From contig CAJUGI010000008.1 in NCBI GenBank assembly GCA_910586065.1, positions 1 to 52,578 on the forward strand: 52,578 nucleotides of DNA, given 5' to 3'. Made by a program: the position numbers and the translations under genes. The notes under the pieces are model-generated. The model made no database searches. It had not been told where the DNA came from and worked only from the letters and a program-made list of their open reading frames with translations. The DNA is from an uncultured Christensenella sp. Its GTDB lineage: Bacteria > Bacillota > Clostridia > Christensenellales > Borkfalkiaceae. Positions 1-6,778 of the stretch are shown here, one piece after another (position 1 is the first letter of the stretch; every line of letters begins with the position of its first letter).

Positions 1-1175
1 ACATCATAGTTTCAGACTTACGTTTGCCTGAAGGCGATGGCATCGACTTGTTGCGTTGGATGCGCAAGGAGGGTATGACGCAGCCGTTCATCATCATGAC
101 CGACTATGCCGAAGTGCATACGGCGGTTGAAAGCATGAAACTCGGTTCGCTGGACTACATACCCAAACAACTCGTGGAGGACAAACTCGTGCCTCTGCTC
201 CGTACCATACTGAAAGAACGGAATATCGGGCGAAGCCGTATGCCCCTGTTCTCGCGTGACGGCTCGGCGTTCCAAGCCATCATGAAGCGGATAAGGCTGG
301 TAGCCCCCACCGACATGAGCGTGCTGATATTCGGGGAGAACGGCACGGGCAAGGAGCATATCGCCCACCTGCTGCACGACAAGGGCAAGCGGGCAGGAAA
401 ACCGTTTGTGGCTGTGGACTGCGGTTCGCTCACCAAAGAGCTTGCGCCGTCTGCTTTCTTCGGACACGTCAGAGGGGCGTTCACTGGTGCGGACAGTGCC
501 AAGAAAGGTTATTTCCATGAAGCGGAAGGCGGTACGCTGTTCTTGGACGAGGTGGCCAACCTTGCACCTGAAACCCAGCAAATGCTTCTGCGCGCCATAC
601 AGGAGCGGCGATACCGCCCGGTAGGTGACAAATCTGACCGTAGTTTCAATGTCCGCATCATCGCCGCCACCAACGAGGATCTGGAGAAGGCGGTCCATGA
701 AAAGCGTTTCCGGCAGGACTTGTTGTACCGTCTGCATGACTTCGAGATAACCGTCCCGCCGTTGCGCGACTGTCAGGAGGACGTCATGCCGCTGGCTGAG
801 TTCTTCCGTGAAATTGCGAACCGGGAACTGGAATGCGATGTCATCGGCTTTGACGGAGAAGCCCGCAAGACATTGCTGACCCATGCGTGGCCGGGCAATG
901 TCCGCGAGCTTCGTCAGAAAATCATGGGCGCGGTGTTGCAGGCACAGACGGGTCTTGTCACGAAAGAGCATCTGGAACTTGCCGTGACGAGGGCGACCTC
1001 ACCCGTCAGCTTCGCCCTGCGCAGCGATGCGGAAGACAAGGAGCGTGTCTTACGCGCGTTGAAGCAGGCGAACGGTAACCGCAAGGTTGCCGCCGAACTG
1101 CTCGGGATAGGACGTACGACACTGTACAACAAACTGGAAGAATATGGATTGAAGTATAAATTTCAGCAACCATAG
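1..1175 (+). CDS. rteB: RteB-like sigma-54-dependent response regulator, 3' part (5' end outside window)
   Basis: The reading frame is open from the first base, so the gene enters from the left. The visible part starts inside a receiver domain with the phospho-acceptor Asp context SDLRLPEGDG. A sigma-54 AAA+ domain follows, with Walker A GENGTGKE (about 331-355), the sigma-54 contact loop GAFTGA (about 476-493) and Walker B GGTLFLDEV. The protein ends in a Fis-type helix-turn-helix (AAELLGIGRTTLYNKLEEYG). This is the NtrC architecture; in CTnDOT-type conjugative transposons RteB is such a regulator and controls excision and transfer functions. Here it lies beside a broken integrase and outside the prophage repeats, so it belongs to a mobile-element remnant or neighbour. 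The RteB name rests on similarity from memory; the NtrC-family call is secure. Confidence 0.85.
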   Translation, partial: IIVSDLRLPEGDGIDLLRWMRKEGMTQPFIIMTDYAEVHTAVESMKLGSLDYIPKQLVEDKLVPLLRTILKERNIGRSRMPLFSRDGSAFQAIMKRIRLVAPTDMSVLIFGENGTGKEHIAHLLHDKGKRAGKPFVAVDCGSLTKELAPSAFFGHVRGAFTGADSAKKGYFHEAEGGTLFLDEVANLAPETQQMLLRAIQERRYRPVGDKSDRSFNVRIIAATNEDLEKAVHEKRFRQDLLYRLHDFEITVPPLRDCQEDVMPLAEFFREIANRELECDVIGFDGEARKTLLTHAWPGNVRELRQKIMGAVLQAQTGLVTKEHLELAVTRATSPVSFALRSDAEDKERVLRALKQANGNRKVAAELLGIGRTTLYNKLEEYGLKYKFQQP

Positions 1176-1274
1176 CCGGTAATTCGCTGAATTTGTATGA
1201 TTTTGATTATCAGAATTTGGTTAATTCTCAAAATAATATTATCTTCGCATTGAGCTATTTGAAATGATTGGGAA

Positions 1275-2144
1275 TCATGCAAAATGATGAAGACAGGTGG
1301 TTTCTAACCCATTACCTATACCTCTATTATTAATTTGCAATTTATTGATAATCAAGCATACATTAGTTAGTGCAACAAATGTGAAGCAGGCAAAGATGAA
1401 CAAGTCCCTGACGTGTTCCAGCCGTTCGGAAACCATTTTCTTTTTAAGGATGATTGTTATCTCGTCCTCTGTCAGATAACCTCTGTCCACTTTTTCCAGC
1501 CGGATTTTATAATTGGCGAACGGGTCGTTCACCAGTATGCCATTGTTGCGGGCAATGATGATAATGCGCTTGAAGAACTGCATGAACTTGGCGGTGGTGT
1601 TGTAACCGCACTTGCAAGCGGTACGCAAGTATAACTCAAAATCGGTAATGAACATCGGGGTAATCTCCTTAATGGATATGTCCGATACGTTGTACTTGCT
1701 TTGAATGAACTCGGCAAGGTGGCGGCGGGTGACTTCATACTTACGGTAGGTCGCTATCGTCTTGGATATGCCGACCAACTGCTTTACATCGTCATTGTGC
1801 TTTTGGAACAGGGTAAGGATTGTTTCGTGGCTCTCACTATGACCTAAAAACTCGTTCTTCACTTTCTCGGCGGTCACGTAGTTGTCACGCCGCTGCATTT
1901 CGTGGTAAATGGTGTTCAAGGATGCGTTTATATCATCCAGCATACGGTTTATGCGGCTGGCTTCCGAAGTACGTCCGGTAGCCTTGCCCATTTTGCCGTC
2001 CCAAATAGAGGGTAGCACGTCCAACTTGGTGTTAAAACGGCTCGCCACGCCGTCCACTGTGATACGGGCGAAAAGGGGGTACGCACCGTTGGCTTTCTGC
2101 TTGTCTTTCTTTGCGTAAAAGCAAATGTTGAATGTTGATTTCAT
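1275..2144 (-). pseudogene. CTn-type tyrosine recombinase, truncated before the catalytic domain
   Basis: The N-terminal ~250 residues follow the arm-binding and SAM-like core-binding layout of Bacteroides conjugative-transposon integrases (start MKSTFNICFYAKKDKQ, later ITPMFITDFELYLRTACKCG). The protein is normal up to LFIFACFT. The family then continues with GL..xD carrying the first catalytic Arg, but this frame changes to FVALTNVCLI and stops. The Arg, the HxxR and the nucleophilic Tyr are all absent. The break lies near position 1382, and the 1176-1382 DNA next to rteB looks like unrelated spacer, so a deletion probably joined the rteB 3' side to the middle of the integrase. A CAAAACTA at 2163-2170 (TAGTTTTG on the coding strand) fits a -7 box for this gene. 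It should not be active. Confidence 0.75.
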
Positions 2145-2341
2145 AACTCACTTTTTAAGTTGCAAAACTATTGTAATTCTCTAAAAATGAGTTCCATGCA
2201 GGCAAGCCAAATAACGACAGGACTTCGCCAATTTCGGACAATCTGTACCCCTTTTCCGTTTTTGTTTGTCGGGGGTACGAGTTAGGTTACGAACTTTGTC
2301 TTTTAGGGGCGAAAAGATGTACTTTAAGGCAGACACAAGGG

Positions 2342-2381
2342 GATAAAAAAAGTTCCACAAATCATTGAATTTGTGGAACTT
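2342..2381 (-). terminator. Intrinsic terminator reading leftward
   Basis: A perfect 13-bp stem (2350-2362 with 2369-2381) closes a 6-nt loop. On the minus strand it is followed by a run of seven T (2344-2350). It is correctly oriented to end leftward transcription from the phage integrase about 190 bp upstream, although it lies outside the proposed attL core and so may be bacterial. Confidence 0.65.
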
Positions 2382-2455
2382 GTCTGCTTACTGTCCGGTA
2401 TTGTCCGGTTAGTTCAGCGGAGAGGAGGGCTGTAATACCATGCGAACAACGAACT

Positions 2456-2530
2456 ACCATACGTTACCAAGTTTCCGAAATGTCAGCGTTTTAGCCCGAT
2501 TGTTGGTAACATAAGGAACCATACGTTACC
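2456..2530. repeat. 13-bp direct repeat pair, possible integrase arm sites
   Basis: ACCATACGTTACC occurs at 2456-2468 and again at 2518-2530, 62 bp apart. Repeats of this size close to an integrase gene are often arm-type binding sites. They lie just left of the candidate attL core, so they may belong to the neighbouring element. Confidence 0.5.
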
Positions 2531-2548
2531 GATTAGTTAAGGCGTATT

Positions 2549-2565
2549 TGGGTTCCTTTTTGGGT
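2549..2565. repeat. Candidate attL core (17-bp direct repeat with 51041-51057)
   Basis: TGGGTTCCTTTTTGGGT is present here and, identically, at 51041-51057. This copy is five bases beyond the integrase stop codon. The other is just past the last phage gene and before a tRNA. Exact repeats at both ends of a block that carries an integrase at one end are the expected signature of attL and attR. Confidence 0.7.
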
Positions 2566-2570
2566 TCGGC

Positions 2571-3881
2571 TTATTTCCCCTTCTTTCGGGGTATCGGGAA
2601 CTTGTTAAATTTATCCATTTCGGCGACCTTCAATTTATCGACAATTTTAATATAGGGCTTCATCGCTTTGTAGTCGCTGTGCCCCGTCCACTTCATAATG
2701 ACCTCGGCCGGAACCCCAAGCCTAAGCGCGTTTATGATAAAAGTACGCCGGCCGCAATGGGTGGTAAGAAGGGCGTATTTCGGTAATACTTCTTCGTACC
2801 GAACATTCCCCTTGAAATATACGACCCTTGTAGGTTCGTCGATACCAGCCATTTCCCCCATTACTTTAAGGTGTTCGTTCATTTTTACGTTACTTATGAC
2901 CGGTAGGGCCTTATCGTTCGGCAAACCTATATTCTCGTACTTTTTCAGTATAGCCCGGCTATACTTATTCAATTCGATAATAAGGCCGTCTACGGTCTTT
3001 TGAGTAACCACGCTTATATAATCCTTCTTTACGTCGCTTCGGCGCAATTTTGCCACGTCGGAATAGCGAAGACCGGTAAAGCAGCAGAAACAAAACACAT
3101 CGCGCACGGCTTCCAGCGAAGACCGGGACGGCGGGAATTTGAAGGAATACAGGTTAAACAGTTCTTCCCATTCCAAGTATATAATTTCCTTTGCGTTTCC
3201 GTCGGCCCCTTTGAACTTCGGCTTAAATGTTTCGTGTACGTTGCTTGGGTTATATCCTTTATGGTGCGCCCAGCGCAGGAACCACCGAAGAAAGGACATA
3301 TTTTTAGATATGGTAGTATTACGAAGGTCGGCTTTATGAAGGCTTGTAATAAACTTTTGTAGGGTATCTTCGTTTATTTCGTCAAATGTAAGGTTCTTGT
3401 TAAACGCTTCCAAGTGCTTACGCAGGCTATTAAACTTCGTATAAGTCGCTTTCGTCCAATCATTCAAACGGCCCATAGTTTCCATAAATTCGGCGTAGGC
3501 TTTATAGAATGGCTGGCCGTTTTCTTCCGTTTCAGTCGCCGGGGTTATCTTCCCGGTAGCTTCATCGAAAGCCGTTTTAAGTTCGCCCGGTGTCGGTACC
3601 CGCTTTTCCAGCAGTTCGAACCGGGTAAATATGGCTTCTATTTGTTCTTCGTAAGCCGTAATAGCCTTATTTATTTCGCCGGCCGTTTGTCGGAACCGGT
3701 TTTTTGTATTGGAGATAACGCGGCCTTCCTCTTCATTCCATTTTTCCGGTTCAATACTATACCCTACCCGAAAGTCTACCCGATACCCGGCATAGCAAAC
3801 ACGCATACGAATAGGGCGACACTCTACCAATACACCCCCTACCTTTTTGGGGAATAGATTAAATTTAATAGTCCGCTTCAT
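2571..3881 (-). CDS. int: Phage tyrosine integrase
   Basis: This 436-residue site-specific recombinase should catalyse integration and excision of the prophage. It has an N-terminal arm-binding region (1-110), a SAM-like core-binding domain (about 125-215) and a catalytic domain. The catalytic set is visible: Arg272 in TGLRYSD, a candidate Lys295, His375 and Arg378 in THCGRR, His401 in WTGH, and the nucleophile Tyr410 in KPYI. Length and layout match Bacteroidales phage and transposon integrases. It is the last gene of a leftward block; its ATG overlaps the stop of the upstream gene (ATGA), which implies translational coupling. Its stop lies five bases from the proposed attL core, the usual arrangement for a temperate phage. 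Confidence 0.95.
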   Translation of the reverse strand: MKRTIKFNLFPKKVGGVLVECRPIRMRVCYAGYRVDFRVGYSIEPEKWNEEEGRVISNTKNRFRQTAGEINKAITAYEEQIEAIFTRFELLEKRVPTPGELKTAFDEATGKITPATETEENGQPFYKAYAEFMETMGRLNDWTKATYTKFNSLRKHLEAFNKNLTFDEINEDTLQKFITSLHKADLRNTTISKNMSFLRWFLRWAHHKGYNPSNVHETFKPKFKGADGNAKEIIYLEWEELFNLYSFKFPPSRSSLEAVRDVFCFCCFTGLRYSDVAKLRRSDVKKDYISVVTQKTVDGLIIELNKYSRAILKKYENIGLPNDKALPVISNVKMNEHLKVMGEMAGIDEPTRVVYFKGNVRYEEVLPKYALLTTHCGRRTFIINALRLGVPAEVIMKWTGHSDYKAMKPYIKIVDKLKVAEMDKFNKFPIPRKKGK

Positions 3882-4189
3882 TTTGAAAACATATTACCCC
3901 GGCCGGTTAATAACCAATCGGAAGAAACGGAATACTTGGCTACCAAATAATAAAGGGCTTCTATTTGTATAGACTTATAGCGGGAAACTTTACCGGGCCT
4001 TGGGGTTACTCCGTAAGTAAATCGGGTTTCCCGATAGCGGGAAGCACTTAACCCGGCTTCCTTGCAAAAGGATTCCAAAGCGGACAAACGGCCCAATGAA
4101 ACAAGGGCTTCTATCGCTTGGAAGAAACGGCGGTTTACGCCATCTTCGATAGGGGTTATTATCTTAGGCTTCTTTACGCCCATTTTCAA
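3878..4189 (-). CDS. Small DNA-binding-like regulator upstream of int
   Basis: This 103-residue basic protein ends in SSDWLLTGRGNMFSK. That tail resembles the C-terminus of Bacteroidales phage repressor-like HTH proteins (compare MWLLTGDGTM in the repressor at 4526-4915). The middle (about residues 35-85) could form a helix-turn-helix. Its stop overlaps the integrase start, so it may control integrase or act as an excision factor; that role is inferred from position only. A second ATG at residue 3 is an equally good start. Confidence 0.7.
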   Translation of the reverse strand: MKMGVKKPKIITPIEDGVNRRFFQAIEALVSLGRLSALESFCKEAGLSASRYRETRFTYGVTPRPGKVSRYKSIQIEALYYLVAKYSVSSDWLLTGRGNMFSK

Positions 4190-4355
4190 AGCTCATTAAC
4201 ATCATTTCGAACGCCGTCTTTGGCACTATGGCAGTTTCCGCGCCGGAAATAAACGCCGCTTCCAAGGCATTAAACACCGCTTCCGGCATGTCCCCGTAAT
4301 ATTTGGGTTGGTCGTAGTATTCGGATACTTTTATTTCGATTGTTTCCGGTTCCAT
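4164..4355 (-). CDS. Small acidic protein of unknown function
   Basis: This 63-residue protein starts MEPETIEIKVSEYYDQPKYY. It overlaps the next leftward gene by 26 bp, typical of packed phage operons. I recognise no domain. It sits between the repressor and integrase genes, so a role in lysogeny is possible but unproven. Confidence 0.5.
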   Translation of the reverse strand: MEPETIEIKVSEYYDQPKYYGDMPEAVFNALEAAFISGAETAIVPKTAFEMMLMSFENGRKEA

Positions 4356-4512
4356 TATGCACAGTTATTTTTATCGAATTTTTGATTTTAGGCACTTTTG
4401 TACGTTGGGCGGTAGAAAGTATAGCTATATATACTTGCGTTGAAATTTGGGGCATTTCTGCCCGTTTCCTATAAGCGTACTATGAAAAGCCATACTATTA
4501 CATAGCGCAAAC

Positions 4513-4525
4513 GTACTGCAATGCT
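4513..4525. promoter_or_regulatory. Candidate operator copy at the repressor 3' end
   Basis: GTACTGCAATGCT matches GTACTGCAACGCT at 4982-4994 in 12 of 13 positions. The second copy lies inside the early promoter. This copy touches the repressor stop codon and precedes the integrase block. The two sites flank the repressor gene, as expected for binding sites of that repressor. Confidence 0.4.
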
Positions 4526-4915
4526 TTATTTTTCGCTTAGCTTTTCAATTACAGATATAAGTCGGGCTATTTGGCTATCCTTTTCTTTTATCATTTCTTG
4601 ATAGCCTTTTTGCAGTTCAATCAAACCCGCAATATCGTTAGTTGTAACTTGGTTCCCGTTGCCGGCAACGGCGGTGTTGTTATTTCCCGAAATGCGGTTT
4701 GTATTATCTCCGTTCCGCATTGTGCCGTCGCCGGTAAGTAACCACATGGGATTAAGCTCCGGGAATTTTTCGCCGATAGCCTTCATCTTATCGGGCTGTA
4801 TAGATTGGCGTATATTATTGACATAAGACGACGAAACGCCTATTTGCCTACAAAATTCCCGTTCACTAATATTTAGGGTTTTGATATACTCCCTAAGTCT
4901 TTCTTTTACACCCAT
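4526..4915 (-). CDS. XRE-family phage repressor
   Basis: This 129-residue protein has an N-terminal helix-turn-helix (about residues 1-65; SEREFCRQIGVSSSYVNNIR is the recognition region) followed by MWLLTGDGTM. An Asn/Gly/Thr-rich linker (about 70-95) then leads to a C-terminal coiled coil (about 97-129). This is the common form of CI-like regulators in Bacteroidales phages. It is transcribed leftward, divergent from the early operon, with the rightward promoter in the 190-bp gap. It is the likely lysogeny repressor. It lacks a LexA/CI peptidase domain, so induction by RecA self-cleavage is not expected. Confidence 0.85.
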   Translation of the reverse strand: MGVKERLREYIKTLNISEREFCRQIGVSSSYVNNIRQSIQPDKMKAIGEKFPELNPMWLLTGDGTMRNGDNTNRISGNNNTAVAGNGNQVTTNDIAGLIELQKGYQEMIKEKDSQIARLISVIEKLSEK

Positions 4916-4971
4916 ATAACACGATTTTAGAAGGTTTCAAAAAATATTTTTCGCTTTTTGTATAGCAAAAA

Positions 4972-5003
4972 TTTGCTTGTTGTACTGCAACGCTATATAT
5001 TTG
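4972..5003 (+). promoter_or_regulatory. Rightward early promoter with internal operator
   Basis: TTTG at 4972-4975 and TATATTTG at 4996-5003 are 20 bp apart, an exact match to the Bacteroidetes TTTG-N19-21-TAnnTTTG promoter. The spacer contains GTACTGCAACGCT (4982-4994), near-identical to a site at 4513-4525. A short palindrome-like GCAAAAATTTGC covers the -33 box. It should drive the early operon and be the switch controlled by the repressor at 4526-4915. Confidence 0.8.
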
Positions 5004-5105
5004 CATTGTGTAACCGATACGATTGCAAAGGTATAATAATAATACGCTCCGAGCAAATAAGCGGCATAGCAAAAAATACCTAAGCAATTTAAGCGACAAT
5101 GAATT

Positions 5106-5330
5106 ATGAAGTACGATACGACATTTATTAACCGAAACTTCCTTTTGAAAGTCTACGGAGTAGACAGCGACAACAAAAGGATAAACCGCCTTGTAGGGGT
5201 TTCCGGCTTGGTGGGGCTAATCGGTACGGAGCTTACCGAAAAATTCATTACCCGCGCACTTAACAGCAAGAAGGACAGCGTAAAATGCCGTCTACGCCGA
5301 GGATTACAAGTAACACTATATTTCAAATAG
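5106..5330 (+). CDS. First early gene, small conserved phage protein
   Basis: This 74-residue basic protein begins MKYDTTFINRNFLLKVYGVD and ends in a Lys/Arg-rich segment (KCRLRRGLQVTLYFK). It is the first gene after the repressed early promoter, the position often taken by anti-repressors or host-takeover proteins. Similar short proteins open early operons in other Bacteroides prophages as far as I recall. No domain is recognised. Confidence 0.65.
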   Translation: MKYDTTFINRNFLLKVYGVDSDNKRINRLVGVSGLVGLIGTELTEKFITRALNSKKDSVKCRLRRGLQVTLYFK

Positions 5331-5333
5331 ACG

Positions 5334-5624
5334 ATGAAGAAAACAGTAATAGTTAATGGCAAAGCAAAGCGTATAGAATTTTCGTACGCGGTAGGCGAAA
5401 CTATTTCGCTAAGCAATACCGAGGTAAAAAAGCCTTGGGGACGGGTTACGGAAAGGGTAACAGTTTCAAAACTAACCTTTACGATTAACGGGAAGACCTA
5501 CGAGGGAACGCGCACCTTTAAGGTTGCCGGCGGCCCTTATTCGGAAACCTTCGAGTTCGACGGGAATAGCTTTGCTTCCCATAAAAAAGCAATTGAATAC
5601 ATACTTAACAATATTGAGAAATGA
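5334..5624 (+). CDS. Hypothetical early protein
   Basis: This 96-residue protein starts four bases after the previous stop. It looks mostly beta-stranded (alternating VIV, KLTF, TFTINGK) and ends in a helix (HKKAIEYILNNIEK). No family recognised. Its end overlaps the next start by four bases (ATGA), so it is part of the same coupled operon. Confidence 0.65.
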   Translation: MKKTVIVNGKAKRIEFSYAVGETISLSNTEVKKPWGRVTERVTVSKLTFTINGKTYEGTRTFKVAGGPYSETFEFDGNSFASHKKAIEYILNNIEK

Positions 5625-5851
5625 GCGAAACGACAATTTACAAAGAAGGATTTAACGCCGGCTTTATGCAGCTTCGACAAATTGACGTAGAAGCCGCCAC
5701 TAAGGAGCTTTGGCAGGCGTTGGGGATTAACAACCGCAACACTTTCGCGGCTTACAAGTTCGGACGTATCGAACCCAAGGCAAGCCAAGCCGTCGCCGTC
5801 GAATTGGTATTTAGGAAGTACGGCGTTACGACAAACATTTGGGGGAAATAG
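5621..5851 (+). CDS. Hypothetical early protein, possible DNA-binding fold
   Basis: This 76-residue protein starts in an ATGA overlap with the gene before it. The segment AATKELWQALGINNRNTFAA followed by YKFGRIEPKASQAVAVELVF could form a helix-turn-helix-like bundle similar to Bacteroidales phage Cro-like proteins, but the match is weak. Position next to the LuxR-HTH gene suggests a regulator; that is inference. Confidence 0.6.
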   Translation: MSETTIYKEGFNAGFMQLRQIDVEAATKELWQALGINNRNTFAAYKFGRIEPKASQAVAVELVFRKYGVTTNIWGK

Positions 5852-5853
5852 AA

Positions 5854-6246
5854 ATGAGAGCCGAAGCAGGACTAACGCAGCGAGAAACCCAAATAGCCGA
5901 ATTATTGGCTTGGGGAGCCGCAAAAAAGGAAGTGGCCGATAGGCTTTCTATTTCGCCCCGAACGGTTGAGAATACCGCGCGAAACATTTATAGCAAGATA
6001 GGAATACAGAAGGCTACGGAGCTTTGCGTATGGTGGTTCTGCACACATTGCGGCGTTTCTTTCGACCTATCCCCTATAAAACGGACAATTATAGCCTGCT
6101 TCTTCCTTGCGATTATTCTACCGCATGAATTGTACGCCCAAGGCGACACCTACCGACTGTTCAGAAGCCGCAAGGCTACCGAACGTACAGCGACACGAAG
6201 AACCGGAAGACGGCAGGAATACGAATTAGATTTTTGGGAACTATAA
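5854..6246 (+). CDS. LuxR-type helix-turn-helix protein with membrane segment
   Basis: From the ATG at 5854 the protein is 130 residues. A GerE/LuxR HTH lies at about residues 5-60 (LTQRETQIAELLAWG, then KEVADRLSISPRTVENTARN), clearly a DNA-binding fold. A hydrophobic stretch follows (TIIACFFLAIILPHELYAQG, about residues 75-95), resembling a transmembrane helix or a signal-peptide-like segment, then an Arg-rich tail. A TTG 15 bases upstream is in frame but ATG is preferred. The phage-early position suggests transcription control. The membrane segment next to an HTH is unusual and may mean a membrane-tethered regulator. Confidence 0.75.
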   Translation: MRAEAGLTQRETQIAELLAWGAAKKEVADRLSISPRTVENTARNIYSKIGIQKATELCVWWFCTHCGVSFDLSPIKRTIIACFFLAIILPHELYAQGDTYRLFRSRKATERTATRRTGRRQEYELDFWEL

Positions 6247-6258
6247 AAGGCAAAGGCT

Positions 6259-6464
6259 ATGAAGCGACTAATTAAAGAATTATCCCTTTCGGGATTGACG
6301 CTAAAACAGAAGGCGATATATGGTATTTCGCTATATCGTTTTGCCTTCTTGCAAGCACGGCGGAAGCCCCGTTTTGGTTCTTGTTTTTAGAGGTTGCCAA
6401 TTTCGCTAATGCCGCCCGCCTTATAAAACGGGTTCCGCTACCGGAAGACCCGCAAGACAGTTAG
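6259..6464 (+). pseudogene. Small membrane protein gene with an apparent frameshift
   Basis: The ATG at 6259 opens MKRLIKELSLSGLTLKQKAI in one frame, which stops after 43 codons. The -1 frame is open across the same stretch and reads a membrane-protein-like WYFAISFCLLASTAEAPFWF, then ANAARLIKRVPLPEDPQDS, ending at 6464 three bases before the next gene. Joined near 6310-6320 they make one plausible protein of about 67 residues. No classical slippery heptamer is visible, so this is either a mutation, a sequencing error or an unusual recoding. Confidence 0.5.
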
Positions 6465-6466
6465 GT

Positions 6467-6772
6467 ATGGCAGACTTAAAAACAAGACTAATAGACCTTA
6501 CGGCGGGGGAATTATTGGAACTAATAGAGAAAGGACAAAGCCCCCGGATAGAAGTAGACGTTACCAAAGACCCGAAGAAAAAATACGTCTACGGCCGGGC
6601 CGGTATTGCCGAACTATTCAAATGTTCCAAGACTACCGCCAGCCGCATAAAACAAAGCGGCTTAATCGACGGCGCATATAAGCAGGTCGGAAGGTTGATA
6701 ATAGTAGATGCGGAAAAAGCCTTAGAGTTGGCCGCAAAGCGAGCAAAGAAAAGTAACAACCGAAATAAATAA
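6467..6772 (+). CDS. DUF3853-like DNA-binding protein
   Basis: This 101-residue protein resembles the DUF3853 family common in Bacteroides phages and mobile elements: MADLKTRLIDLTAGELLELI, then YVYGRAGIAELFKCSKTTAS containing a helix-turn-helix like those of excisionases or MerR proteins, then GRLIIVDAEKALELAAK. It probably binds DNA, possibly as an excisionase or replication accessory. It is followed six bases later by the SMC-like ATPase gene. Function within the family is not established. Confidence 0.75.
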   Translation: MADLKTRLIDLTAGELLELIEKGQSPRIEVDVTKDPKKKYVYGRAGIAELFKCSKTTASRIKQSGLIDGAYKQVGRLIIVDAEKALELAAKRAKKSNNRNK

Positions 6773-6778
6773 CTTGTT

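Larger units (their letters stand above)
2145..2548. other. Intergenic DNA left of the prophage
   Basis: I see no gene here. It holds the promoter side of the broken CTn integrase, one strong hairpin (2350-2381), a pair of 13-bp direct repeats (2456-2468, 2518-2530) and related inverted bits such as GTTACCAA/TTGGTAAC (2463-2470 and about 2504-2511). The layout resembles the end region of an integrative element with integrase arm-binding sites. Whether those sites served the broken CTn integrase or the phage integrase cannot be decided here. Confidence 0.5.

Noticed and set aside
18..971. Long leftward reading frame opposite rteB
   Set aside because: It is the antisense shadow of a GC-rich coding sequence; the rteB frame has all the domain motifs.
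2417..2429. GCGGAGAGGAGGG as a tRNA-Ser-derived attL
   Set aside because: It shares only eight contiguous bases with the tRNA 3' end at 51094-51107, far weaker than the perfect 17-bp repeat.
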